Source of the DNA: Paenibacillus andongensis
Lineage (GTDB): Bacteria; Bacillota; Bacilli; Paenibacillales; NBRC-103111
DNA: 64,000 bases
NCBI RefSeq assembly: GCF_025369935.1
Contig: NZ_CP104467.1
Coordinates: forward strand, 3,851,001 to 3,915,000
Reading direction: 5' to 3'
Both the position numbers and the translations under genes were made by a program. Positions within the stretch are counted from its first letter, which is position 1. The number at the start of each line of letters is the position of its first letter. Below are positions 41,742-50,339 of this stretch, piece by piece. The notes under the pieces are model-generated. The model searched no databases. It saw only the letters and a program-made list of their open reading frames with translations, and was not told the DNA's origin.

Positions 41742-43268
41742 TCAATCTTTTGTTTTTTTGTTCATTTTGTAAAGCGGCGATTTTGTTTTTAAGAAGAAGC
41801 TTCTTTGGAACATTTTCGGATAAGGCAGACGAATCCATACCCCGATAATATCCCGTCGAGAGGAAGGCGCTAATGGTGTTAAGTAAGGAATTCCCAGCGA
41901 ATTTAGCTTTACTAAATGAATCATGATGAGAATTAAACCGAACCCGATACCGTATAAACCCAATGCAGCACTTAATAGGATTAACATGAAACGAAGCAAA
42001 CGAAGAGTAAGTGCCATGGAGTATACCGGCACGACAAAACTGGCAATTCCTGTAAGTGAAACGATAATGACCATAACACTCGACACGATACCAGCTTCGA
42101 CTGCAGCCTGTCCGATTACCAAAGTACCAACAATGGACACCGCATTGCCGACAGCTCTCGGCATACGTATTCCAGCTTCCCTGAGAATTTCAAAGGTGGT
42201 TTCCATAAGCAGTACTTCGATGACGGTAGGGAAAGGAACCAATTCCCGTTGTGAAACAATCGTGATTAACAACAAGGACGGTATCAGCTCTTGATGATAG
42301 GTCGTGACTGCCAAATAAAACGCTGGCAATATCGTAACAAGAAAAAGCGAAATGAAACGAATCAAACGGATGAACATTGACATTAGGTATGATTGATAAT
42401 AATCTTCCTGGCTTCGGAAAAAATCGTTGAACACGGCTGGAGCTATAATCGCAAACGGGCTTCCATCCACGATGACAACTATCTTCCCTTGGATTAGGCT
42501 ACCGGCTGCAGTATCAGGTCTTTCTGTGTTAAGAAACATAGGGAAAGGCGAATACATATTGTCGCTTAGCGATTCTTCGAGAACAGACGAATCCATCAAC
42601 GCGCCAATTTGCAGCCGCTGTAGACGGAGGCGCAATTCCGCCACGATGTGCTCGTTTGCAATATTTTGCATGTAAGCCATGACAACCGAGGTATTCGTAT
42701 CTTTGCCTAGCTGTAGAAATTCGAATCGAAGAGCGGTATGTTTGATCCGGCGCCGGACAAGGGAAATATTTGTTTGCAAATTTTCCGTGAACGAATCTTT
42801 CGGACCACGGATGATGGTTTGCGTTGTAGGCTCTTCGATGCTTCGGGACTTGAGATTAACAATTGAAAGAGCAAGAGCTTTATCAATTTGATCGAAGAAT
42901 AATAAAGCATATCCGTCCAATAGGCATGATAAAGCTTTCTCAAGTTCGGTTACGATAAGATAAGAAAATCCCGGAAACAGCTGCATTCGGAAATGCTCCA
43001 AGTCATTGAAATCTTGGGATGCATGGGCAGGAGACAGTAACGGCTGTCTGATGGTGTCGATTTCTTGCGCGTTAGTCATACTATCGAGAAAGCATATTAA
43101 GGCGCTTTGCCTGTCCACAAGCGTCCGGTCGAAGCGAATGTCAAGGGTATTGCCGAACGCCGTTTTGAGATTATCCAGATTCGTTTCCAATATGGGCGAT
43201 AAGGGAGCATTGTTCATTCCTTCGGGAAGCAGCGAGTTTCTCGTCGTTGCTTGATCTGTATTATTCAT
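41742..43268 (-). CDS. GerA-family spore germination protein, A subunit
   Basis: A 508-residue protein with a soluble N-terminal half (about 1-285) and four to five membrane helices at 290-460. The signature QGKIVVIVDGSPFAIIAP near 248-265 and LREAGIRMPRAVGNAVSIVGTLVIGQAAV near 365-393 are diagnostic of GerA-type A subunits. Together with B and C it senses nutrients to start germination. AAGGTGGG precedes the ATG. Second gene of the operon. Confidence 0.95.
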   Translation of the reverse strand: MNNTDQATTRNSLLPEGMNNAPLSPILETNLDNLKTAFGNTLDIRFDRTLVDRQSALICFLDSMTNAQEIDTIRQPLLSPAHASQDFNDLEHFRMQLFPGFSYLIVTELEKALSCLLDGYALLFFDQIDKALALSIVNLKSRSIEEPTTQTIIRGPKDSFTENLQTNISLVRRRIKHTALRFEFLQLGKDTNTSVVMAYMQNIANEHIVAELRLRLQRLQIGALMDSSVLEESLSDNMYSPFPMFLNTERPDTAAGSLIQGKIVVIVDGSPFAIIAPAVFNDFFRSQEDYYQSYLMSMFIRLIRFISLFLVTILPAFYLAVTTYHQELIPSLLLITIVSQRELVPFPTVIEVLLMETTFEILREAGIRMPRAVGNAVSIVGTLVIGQAAVEAGIVSSVMVIIVSLTGIASFVVPVYSMALTLRLLRFMLILLSAALGLYGIGFGLILIMIHLVKLNSLGIPYLTPLAPSSRRDIIGVWIRLPYPKMFQRSFFLKTKSPLYKMNKKTKD

Positions 43269-43285
43269 CGGAAAGTCCCACCTTA

Positions 43286-44398
43286 CTATTTATTGCCTGC
43301 AGCTACCCGTTTTCTAGTTCTCCACATTACGATTCCGCATAATACGCATGGAAAAGCGATTTGAAACGGAATATGAAGGATATAGGGAACGAGTTTAATG
43401 CCTTCATAAACGTGTTCGGCAAAATTATGGGAAACTACAACAGACAAGACCGAAAGGATCAACCCAATTGGAATGACAAACAATTGATATCGTACGTTCG
43501 TCAAATGTTCCAATCCCTTTAGTCCGCCGTAAAAGAAGACGGACACTTTGATCACGATGCCCAGCATCACGATGAATGTCGCTAGCGCATCAATACGTTC
43601 AATAAAATATCCTATGGTTAAAATGCGTGCGGCGCTAAGCAATGGGAAATTTGCCCTTGATCTTGCATCTATGCCAATCGTGCCGATTTGGATAATACAA
43701 GAGAAAACTATAACAAAAGAACTAGCCAAGATAGCAAACACACCGACGCGCCGAGCTTTCGAGAACTGCGAGGCGAACGGAATGAACATTGTGAATGCGA
43801 TCAACTCACCAAACGGAAAAGTAATCACGCTCGGGAACGCAGCTTTAATAATCGGTCCGATACCTTCGCCCATAACGGGCAACAGTCTTTTAAACAAGAC
43901 GTCCCCGTCGGCAATTAAAAGAATGCCGATCAGAAATAAAAAACCCATCAAGAGCGGAGCAAATAACTCTCCGATCCGACCAATGATTTGAATCCCCGAG
44001 CTTGTAAGGTACATACAAAGGATATAAAAGAAAAGATGCAAGATCTCAACTGGCATCTGGGTCAAGAGTGTGGTTTTCATGATCTCGATTAAGTCACGAT
44101 CTACCCGTATGCAAATGTAGAAGAAATATATAACATAAAGGTAAATAAATACGGCCGCAATTGGCTTACCCATGGCAAATTCCATGATTTGAAAGAAATT
44201 CCGTTCTGGCAGCCGAAGCATAAACCCGAAGTAGATCAGCAGAAGAGCGACTCCCACAGCAGACGACAGTAAGATCGAAATCCATGCGTCCTGTTTAGCA
44301 TCGCTGCCGATGCCGAAAATGATGGCGCTGCCTGTTTCAAATGTAACCATCAGCAAAAATAGTTGCGATAGAGATATTTGCTCACGACTTGGATTCAT
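43286..44398 (-). CDS. GerB-family germination permease, B subunit
   Basis: A 370-residue integral membrane protein with about ten helices, of the APC-superfamily spore permease type. It starts REQISLSQLFLLMVTFETGSAI, a common GerB opening. It is the ligand-binding subunit of the receptor. First of the three core genes. Its start overlaps the end of a small upstream ORF by 17 bases. Confidence 0.93.
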   Translation of the reverse strand: MNPSREQISLSQLFLLMVTFETGSAIIFGIGSDAKQDAWISILLSSAVGVALLLIYFGFMLRLPERNFFQIMEFAMGKPIAAVFIYLYVIYFFYICIRVDRDLIEIMKTTLLTQMPVEILHLFFYILCMYLTSSGIQIIGRIGELFAPLLMGFLFLIGILLIADGDVLFKRLLPVMGEGIGPIIKAAFPSVITFPFGELIAFTMFIPFASQFSKARRVGVFAILASSFVIVFSCIIQIGTIGIDARSRANFPLLSAARILTIGYFIERIDALATFIVMLGIVIKVSVFFYGGLKGLEHLTNVRYQLFVIPIGLILSVLSVVVSHNFAEHVYEGIKLVPYILHIPFQIAFPCVLCGIVMWRTRKRVAAGNK

Positions 44399-44615
44399 TG
44401 CGGTTTACCGATCGAAATTTTTTGATGTCCATAAATAGACTTACGACCAATGCTATAACTAATTGCAGGAGCAGGATGGGCCTCCCGAAGCTCGTGTGAA
44501 TGCTTGCCAATTCCAGATAAGATTGAAGCAAAGATTTCTGGTAGATGGTTGCGTCGAAAAGAGCCAAAACCGTAATGAGGCTTAAAAATACAAATATTAA
44601 CGTCAAAGAAACCAA
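44382..44615 (-). CDS. Small two-helix membrane protein leading the germination operon
   Basis: 77 residues: helices at about 3-20 (SLTLIFVFLSLITVLALF) and 45-62, and a basic C-terminus. The TTG at 44615 is preferred because AAAAGGAG lies about 10 bases upstream; the frame opens to 44729. It overlaps the gerB-type gene and is likely co-translated. Small membrane ORFs accompany some germination operons, and an auxiliary role is inferred only. Confidence 0.6.
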   Translation of the reverse strand: MVSLTLIFVFLSLITVLALFDATIYQKSLLQSYLELASIHTSFGRPILLLQLVIALVVSLFMDIKKFRSVNRNESKS

Positions 44616-44861
44616 GTGGGAACGACTCCTTTTGGTACATTTTAGTTTATGATGTTCATTTTGGAAAATTTTTATTCGACAATCAGACTTGGTCTGTGAG
44701 AATTGAAACATAATGATCATTAAATCCACCTATTAGCGTTAAGAACCAAGTTGCTGAAGGATGAAGATGATTATTTTAAGATTACGATAATGCCCGCATT
44801 GTTCTCCAATGGCAAAATATGAATAAGTCCAGTTCTTATACTATGTGATAAGTCCACCTCA

Positions 44862-44883
44862 GTATCCTGCCCGTTAGCTGAAT
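44862..44883. repeat. Intergenic element, L half only
   Basis: AGTATCCTGCCCGTTAGCTG, upstream of the germination operon. Confidence 0.65.
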
Positions 44884-44910
44884 GCCCAAAAGTATATATT
44901 TGGGTCTTGT

Positions 44911-45047
44911 CGGCAATCGGACTATATTCTTGGCCTAGATCGGCAATCGGAACATATTCTTGACATCGAGAAATGACAAGAATATGTTCCGATAAAATAA
45001 AAAAGCCGCCATTTTGGCGGATATTAATCGGACTATATTCTTGTCAT
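44911..45047. repeat. Cluster of 17-30 bp direct and inverted repeats
   Basis: ATCGG(A/C)-type unit ATCGGAACATATTCTTG occurs three times in direct orientation (44916, 44946, 45027, two with ACT for AAC) and once inverted (44977-44993). The first two form a 30-base tandem. The inverted pair makes a perfect 17-base stem. A GCCGCC/GGCGG hairpin lies between. It looks like a transposon end or a multi-site operator. Confidence 0.7.
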
Positions 45048-45079
45048 TCGACACCCATGTCTAAGTTTTAATATATTGT

Positions 45080-45099
45080 TACACATTATATAATGTGTA
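45080..45099. promoter_or_regulatory. Perfect 20-bp palindrome
   Basis: TACACATTAT followed by its exact complement ATAATGTGTA. Typical of a repressor operator, but no regulator gene is adjacent. Confidence 0.4.
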
Positions 45100-45234
45100 T
45101 TTTTGATCATCAAATAATAAGTTCGTTCTAAAAGTCTCTCGTGTCACTCTCATAATAATATTATATACAGCTCTTTTTTTGTCAAAAATAATAAGATGCC
45201 TTTTGAATACCTTCCCTGTATGTCAGTAATAAAA

Positions 45235-45262
45235 AACCACTGATTCATTTTGATCAGTGGTT
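45235..45262. terminator. Stem-loop terminator
   Basis: AACCACTGAT pairs with ATCAGTGGTT, with A- and T-runs outside. Confidence 0.7.
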
Positions 45263-45282
45263 CTTAAACTTGAATTCATCGG

Positions 45283-45410
45283 TTAATCCAGGCTTTTTCC
45301 AATGTTTATTATAAGGGTAAACACTTCATCAATATCAACAACCCTGCCGAACTTGATCCGTATAACTCTCAAAACGTTCGTTGATCTATGAATGATCGCC
45401 GCACCCCGTT
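45283..45410 (-). pseudogene. Short coding remnant
   Basis: About 42 open codons ending at TAA 45283 (GAAIIHRSTNVLRVIRIKFG, then VVDIDEVFTLIINIGKSLD) and no start. It begins right at the stop of the DUF1700 gene. It may be the tail of a mobile-element gene related to the nearby repeat cluster. Apart from this, 44730-45413 holds only repeats, the palindrome and a terminator. Confidence 0.25.
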
Positions 45411-45413
45411 CTT

Positions 45414-45971
45414 TTAATAAAATGTTTTCTCTTTCTGACTAGTTGCGTGTATATATTTAATAGTAAGCTTCCATAAGACTTTCCCAAGCCAAAACATTAA
45501 CACACCAATCACAATAGAAATTGGCAAGAACTGCATTATGCTTGGTGTAAATGCTCCCATTTCGATTGTTATTCCGGCAATATCATATCCCATAAGATAC
45601 CCGACAAATTTAACAATTCCGCCTATCGGCGTAATAACTCCACCAATCATTAAAGCAATGGAAAGAGTACTGATGAAAGGCAAAAGTAACATACCGTTGA
45701 AGCCTGCAAAGTTGTTACAAAATGCAAATATTGCGCCGAATTTACGCCAACTAAATTTACTATTCTTTGAAATGGCTTCACCTAAGTATGCTTTCGCTAA
45801 TTCTTTTGGGTTTCCTAACCGTTCGATGATTTTCTCAGAAGATACACCATTATTTTGTAATTCAAGCATTAAACTTTTGATTTCTTTTAAAATGTCAATA
45901 CGCTCGGAATCGGACATAGATTTCAAATACTTTTCAATTTTTATAAAATAGTCATTTATAATTTTATCCAT
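45414..45971 (-). CDS. DUF1700/HAAS-type membrane protein
   Basis: A 185-residue protein. The N-terminal helical domain (about 1-65, IEKYLKSMSDSERIDILKEI; GNPKELAKAYLGE) is the HAAS/DUF1700 pattern. Four membrane helices follow to about 175. These genes normally lie directly after a PadR-type repressor and are translated from an overlap. That is the case here, except that the padR gene is broken. AAGGGGAG precedes the ATG. Confidence 0.85.
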   Translation of the reverse strand: MDKIINDYFIKIEKYLKSMSDSERIDILKEIKSLMLELQNNGVSSEKIIERLGNPKELAKAYLGEAISKNSKFSWRKFGAIFAFCNNFAGFNGMLLLPFISTLSIALMIGGVITPIGGIVKFVGYLMGYDIAGITIEMGAFTPSIMQFLPISIVIGVLMFWLGKVLWKLTIKYIHATSQKEKTFY

Positions 45972-46135
45972 AATTTAACTCCCCTTTAATTTCTGATATA
46001 GCTGTTAATAAATTATCCCATTCTAAGGACATCGCGCTTAAGTATTCGTTTCCTTTTTCTGTAAGGGTATAATATTTTCTCGGGGCAAGCCCTCTGTACT
46101 TTCCACTACTTCATGTAAATTCAGTACCAACAACC
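45964..46135 (-). pseudogene. padR-type regulator, C-terminal remnant
   Basis: Open frame RKYYTLTEKGNEYLSA then MSLEWDNLLTAI ends at a TAA that overlaps the DUF1700 start by 8 bases, the usual padR-DUF1700 arrangement. Upstream, VVESTEGLP is in a different frame. Before about 46135 the padR sequence is replaced by unrelated DNA, so the DNA-binding half is lost. Confidence 0.7.
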
Positions 46136-46345
46136 GCCGAACGCAAGCAGAAACAGCGGACAATGTACGCAATAGGGGCGCAAGACCCCTTGTATTGCGC
46201 GGGTTTTCCAGGCGCGTTTTGAGGGGAGCAAGGTTCAAAAAGTTGCCGCCATAATTCCATAAAAGCCCCAAATTTATTTTTAGAAGTAAGTTGGGGCTAT
46301 GACAAAATTTATCCGTTTATTCCATTTATTCCGTTTTACCTTTTT
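46135..46345. other. GC-rich segment replacing the padR 5' half
   Basis: The segment contains CGCAAT...ATTGCG around GGGGCGCAAGACCCC. Its composition differs from the neighbours, and no gene is supported. A 77-codon frame across it ends in out-of-frame padR sequence and is not credible. Probably debris of an insertion. Confidence 0.35.
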
Positions 46346-46347
46346 GC

Positions 46348-47517
46348 TTACTTGTTAAATTCAGCAAGTAAAATATTTTTAAAAGGATTAGGACTGTTAT
46401 CTCTACCCAAACTGTTCAAACTGACGACCAACGTATGATTGCCTCCAAGTGTACCTCCAGCAATCGTAGAAAACCCTAGAATGCCACCTGTGTGTCCCCA
46501 TATCGAGACACCATTTGAAAGCTTAATTTCAGAGATTCCAAGACCATATCCTTCGATTCCATGTATTCCTACAGGAACTGTAGTAAGCATTTGTTTTAGT
46601 TGCTCTTTCTTCAGTAATTTGCCACCGAGCAAGTAAGAGAAGAATTTATTTAAATCGTCAGCATCAGAAATCATATCTCCAGCTGAGCTACCTGCACTTG
46701 GATTATAATAAGTTACGTCTTTTATCTCACTTGCTTCGTCTGGCTGGGAATATCCCCGGGCATGCTTGGTGCCTGGAATAACGCTTGAATTACCAGGTAG
46801 GAATGTATCCAACAATTCCAGCGGTTCAATAATCCGATTTTCAATCTCTTCCGCGTAGCTGTTTCCGGTTACTTTTTCAATAAGAATACCCAGTATTACG
46901 TATCCTGTGTTTGAATAAGACCAGCCCTTTCCTGGGACAAAGTCTGGGGGCAGAGAAATCCCCAACTTCACTAATTCTTCAGCCGTATACGATTTTTTTG
47001 TATCCATAAAATTTACGTCTTTGGATCTTGAGTATTCAGCGATACCACTTGTATGGTTCAATATTTGCCGTATTGTAATCTGTTTACCATTATATCCGTT
47101 TTCTTGAATGAGACCAGGCAGCCATTTTTCGATGGAGTCGTCTAGATTCAAGAGGTTCTCTCCAGCTAATTGAAGTACAACTGTTGCGGTGAACGTCTTC
47201 GTCACACTGCCAATGCGAAAGCGATAATCTGTTTCCATTGGTTTCTTGGTGCTCAGATTCGCTACCCCAGTGGCATAACCCCACTTTTTTCCACCCTCAG
47301 AAGTTTTAGCAAGTATCCCCGGGAATCCAAGTTGCAATGTATCCTGCATAGCTTGCTTGACGGAATTATGATCTTGTTGAGTGCTTGTTTGTAAAGAACT
47401 AGATTCATTTTGAGTAGGCTCTGCTTTTACAATTGAGGTTGGCGATGTGTATAGCAAGGAACTTCCAGATATTAAAAGGGCCAGACTTGCAAATGTAATT
47501 TGACTACGTACTTTCAT
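46348..47517 (-). CDS. Serine hydrolase of the class C beta-lactamase/DD-peptidase family
   Basis: A 389-residue exported enzyme. The signal peptide (about 1-33) is cleaved near VKA. The serine-hydrolase motifs are complete: SVTK near 97-100 (SxxK nucleophile), YSN near 180-182 (YxN), and HTG near 345-347 in WGHTGGILGFS. It resembles D-alanyl-D-alanine carboxypeptidase/esterase-type members more than a resistance beta-lactamase. ATG at 47517 is chosen with AGAGGA 7 bases upstream. Monocistronic. Confidence 0.88.
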   Translation of the reverse strand: MKVRSQITFASLALLISGSSLLYTSPTSIVKAEPTQNESSSLQTSTQQDHNSVKQAMQDTLQLGFPGILAKTSEGGKKWGYATGVANLSTKKPMETDYRFRIGSVTKTFTATVVLQLAGENLLNLDDSIEKWLPGLIQENGYNGKQITIRQILNHTSGIAEYSRSKDVNFMDTKKSYTAEELVKLGISLPPDFVPGKGWSYSNTGYVILGILIEKVTGNSYAEEIENRIIEPLELLDTFLPGNSSVIPGTKHARGYSQPDEASEIKDVTYYNPSAGSSAGDMISDADDLNKFFSYLLGGKLLKKEQLKQMLTTVPVGIHGIEGYGLGISEIKLSNGVSIWGHTGGILGFSTIAGGTLGGNHTLVVSLNSLGRDNSPNPFKNILLAEFNK

Positions 47518-47740
47518 AAGGCATTCCTCTTCTCTATTCATATTATTTTGGCCAAGAGCGCTTTGATCAGATACATCATTGAAGTTATCTTTTCATCCAA
47601 AGCGTAGTAGTTTTTTCATTTCTATGTTCCCATACCGTTTTAGTTGACCGATTTAGAGGATTGGAGATTTTGTCCATTGCCCGTATATACATATTTTTGA
47701 GGCGGTAGCAATCCAAATCCTAGAGCGGGTAAATCAATCA

Positions 47741-47773
47741 GGGGTGACCGTTATTGCAAACCATCTTCTTCAT
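47741..47773 (-). other. Ten-codon ORF with strong ribosome binding site, probably a broken peptide gene
   Basis: GAGGAGG, 8-9 bases, ATG, then MKKMVCNNGHP and a stop. A second frame continues as PLIDLPALGFGLLPPQ and YVYTGNGQNLQSS, so a one- or two-base shift may have broken a small peptide gene of about 45 residues. Nothing else is seen in 47518-47893 but a terminator. Confidence 0.25.
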
Positions 47774-47869
47774 TTTTAATTCCTCCTCGTATTCCTTCTA
47801 GATGGACTTACTGAATTCATCATACAAGGAAGAACGCTGTTAGAATGAAAAGCGCCCTGAAACGCAAAA

Positions 47870-47904
47870 AACAATCCCTAAACAACAGGTTGTTTAAGAA
47901 TTGT
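47870..47904 (-). terminator. Terminator of the histidine-kinase operon
   Basis: AACAATCCCTAAACAAC pairs with GTTGTTTAAGAATTGTT (two mismatches), T-run following on the minus strand. It overlaps the last codons of the kinase. Confidence 0.65.
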
Positions 47905-49180
47905 TGGTATAAAATGGTATTAGCGCCATATTATTAAATACTTTATGTTTCGTTTCAATGGTCATATGACCACCGTACTTGTCGCAGATTCTAGCTATGT
48001 TCGTTAATCCAATACCATGAAATTCCGGGTTTGATTTTTGACTGTTTAAGTGGGCAAGTTCATTCTCCATATGATTCATGATGTGAATGAGAAGGGTAGA
48101 CTCGGTAGCATGTATTTTTATCAGAATGTACCTATCTTCTGCGATTTTTAACTTTTTAGAAGCCTCTATTGCGTTATCTAGCATATTTCCAATGACAACA
48201 CATAAGTCATAACGGTCAATATGGACTACTTGTGAACATAAGTTAATCTTTGTATCTATTCTTATGCCATTGGCTTGTCCAATATTAAGAATGTTTGTGA
48301 CAAGGGCATCAATAACCAGATTCCCCGTGTTAACCCGTTGATAGGCCCCCTCGACTTTATTTAATGTCGTCTTAATATGTTCCAGAGCAGTTGTTAACTC
48401 ATTTCGCTTAATACACTCTTCAATATACAAAAACTGCTGATTCGTATCATGAATGATTCTTTTAATGGATTTGAAGCTGTGAACGACTTTTTCGTAATTC
48501 GCATCCTGATAGTCCATCTGATGTTGCAACTGTGTATTCTCATGCATGAATTGAAATTTATCAATGACCGTATCAAAAATATAGAAAATCATAACGTTTA
48601 AAAATAGTAATACAATGACGGATATGAAAGAATAGGCGTCCTTATAAGTTAGAATATTCAATTGGTTTATACTTACTATAGGAATAACCGAAAAAAATAT
48701 GTAGTAACGATAATGCAAAGAGTAACTTCTACGTTTTGCAAGTAGACGTATGATCTGAATGATAGCAAACATGATCATGCAACTGAGTAAAATAGCTTTC
48801 GTGTAGGCTAATTGATCATGTTCATTTACAGGGTCAAAGCTAAACTCAACTGAATATAGGGTATAAAAAAAATAAAGGGATATAAAATTAACTAGAGATA
48901 TTAAAACACCGTAAAACATAGAAAAAATGATCTTGTCTTTAATTTCTACTTGATAAGATTGTGCAAAACTAAATATCATGAGCAAGGATAGAATCAATGA
49001 TAAAATAGGAGAGATGGGAATAACCAGATACAGGTAAGCAAGCAACCCAAACGTAATGAAATAAATGAACCGGTTATGTTTTTTAGCTGATTTATCAAAC
49101 ACCGAGTTGAAGAAAAAATTAATTTGAACGCCCATCACAAGTACAATGCTAAAGACAATAGGAAAATTATTTTGAATCAT
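47894..49180 (-). CDS. AgrC-like sensor histidine kinase (GHKL)
   Basis: A 428-residue kinase. Six membrane helices fill about 1-200, then a dimerisation helix with HDTNQQFLYIEECI near 245 (the histidine in IIHD is the candidate acceptor) and a GHKL ATPase domain with DNAIEASKKL and HGIGLTNI. This is the AgrC/ComD layout used for peptide pheromones. No agrB-type protease gene adjoins. It begins one base after the response-regulator stop, so the two genes are coupled. Confidence 0.88.
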   Translation of the reverse strand: MIQNNFPIVFSIVLVMGVQINFFFNSVFDKSAKKHNRFIYFITFGLLAYLYLVIPISPILSLILSLLMIFSFAQSYQVEIKDKIIFSMFYGVLISLVNFISLYFFYTLYSVEFSFDPVNEHDQLAYTKAILLSCMIMFAIIQIIRLLAKRRSYSLHYRYYIFFSVIPIVSINQLNILTYKDAYSFISVIVLLFLNVMIFYIFDTVIDKFQFMHENTQLQHQMDYQDANYEKVVHSFKSIKRIIHDTNQQFLYIEECIKRNELTTALEHIKTTLNKVEGAYQRVNTGNLVIDALVTNILNIGQANGIRIDTKINLCSQVVHIDRYDLCVVIGNMLDNAIEASKKLKIAEDRYILIKIHATESTLLIHIMNHMENELAHLNSQKSNPEFHGIGLTNIARICDKYGGHMTIETKHKVFNNMALIPFYTNNS

Positions 49181-49181
49181 A

Positions 49182-49922
49182 TCAATCGACCTTCGTAATC
49201 ATAAATTTGGTGTAAGTATCTTTAACCTCTTTAATTTTAGAACGACCTATGGGTAATTCCAACCCATTGGACATTAGAACAACTCCGCTAGCAAATTTCT
49301 TCACATGAAGCAGATTAATAATAATAGAACGATGGATTTGCAAGAAGTTACAGTCTTTCAAGGCCAAAGCATAATCTGAAATGATGCCTTTGCTTTCATA
49401 TGTTTGATTAGTGGTCGTAAAATGTAGTTTGCTTTTTATAGTTAAGCTTTTGGCAGCTTCAATACTAATGAGGTCATCATATTTTAAAACGATTTCTTCA
49501 TAGGTTGATTTGATAACCATAAACTTTTTATCAAGTGCTTGAAAGTATTGGCATATCTTGATCATTTTCTCCTCCAAGATCGAAGGAGCAATGGGTTTTA
49601 TCAAATACTGGAATGTCATGACATCAAAACTTTCAACCATATATTCAGGATAGCTTGTCAGAAAAATAATTTGTTCATCCAGGTTATTTAACCCTCTTAT
49701 TTTTCGGGCTGTTTGAATCCCGTTCATCCCCCCCATTTCAATATCCAAAATTAAAATATGGAATGGAGTTTCATGACGCTCATAATCGGATACCAATTGC
49801 TCTCCCGAGTCGAATAATTCAATTTCAAAATCTATATTTGTCTTTATCGACAAAGTAATTAGGATGCTTTTAACAAGCTCTCTTTGTTTTTCCTCATCAT
49901 CGCAAATAGCCACTCTATACAA
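49182..49922 (-). CDS. LytTR-family response regulator (AgrA-like)
   Basis: A 246-residue regulator. The receiver has CDDEEKQ, phospho-acceptor Asp in LILDIEMGGMNG near 61, and Lys in YLIKPI. The LytTR DNA-binding domain (about 140-240) has IVLKYDDLISIEAAKS and QIHRSIIINLLHVKK. TTG at 49922 is preferred because GAGAGGTG lies 8 bases upstream, giving MYRVAICDDE, the usual family opening. It heads the operon with the GHKL kinase. Confidence 0.9.
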   Translation of the reverse strand: MYRVAICDDEEKQRELVKSILITLSIKTNIDFEIELFDSGEQLVSDYERHETPFHILILDIEMGGMNGIQTARKIRGLNNLDEQIIFLTSYPEYMVESFDVMTFQYLIKPIAPSILEEKMIKICQYFQALDKKFMVIKSTYEEIVLKYDDLISIEAAKSLTIKSKLHFTTTNQTYESKGIISDYALALKDCNFLQIHRSIIINLLHVKKFASGVVLMSNGLELPIGRSKIKEVKDTYTKFMITKVD

Positions 49923-50076
49923 AAATGATACACCTCTCATTTCCAGTACCTTTATTCTAAAACTCTATATAAGCATGATACAACCTTTTGACCTTGTATA
50001 GATAGCTTTTGGATGAAATGCAGATTAAAATCCCTCAACACCAAATGAACGAGATTCTATTCCGGAGGTGTTTTGA

Positions 50077-50118
50077 ATGTCTTTTACTCCTCAAAAATCA
50101 AATATAAGGACTCACTAA
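50077..50118 (+). other. Thirteen-codon ORF with a near-perfect ribosome binding site
   Basis: GGAGGTG, 6 bases, ATG, MSFTPQKSNIRTH, stop. It lies divergently upstream of the LytTR regulator. It may be chance, a leader peptide or the stump of a lost gene. The rest of 49941-50339 holds one repeat copy. Confidence 0.25.
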
Positions 50119-50134
50119 TATTAACACATATTGG

Positions 50135-50227
50135 AACTATCCTGCCCGTTACTTCAATGGAAAAGGCAGCCGATCGTATACCAGCTGCCGTCATCTCGCG
50201 ATTGAACTATAGTGTATTCCGTTAGCC
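50135..50227. repeat. Intergenic element, full copy
   Basis: L box GAACTATCCTGCCCGTTAC, stem GGCAGCCGAT/CCAGCTGCC, R box GAACTATAGTGTATTCCG then TTAG. Confidence 0.85.
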
Positions 50228-50339
50228 ATCCATGTCCCTCACGGGACACCACCAGAATAATGAAAATTCGATTGGTGATCGGCTACTTTCAGGGTAGTTT
50301 AACAAAAGTCTGCCATGGATTGCCTGCCTCGCCTACTTC

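Noticed and set aside
46038-46271. 77-codon frame between DUF1700 and the serine hydrolase
   Set aside because: Its last third is padR sequence read in the wrong frame and the rest is GC-rich insertion debris.
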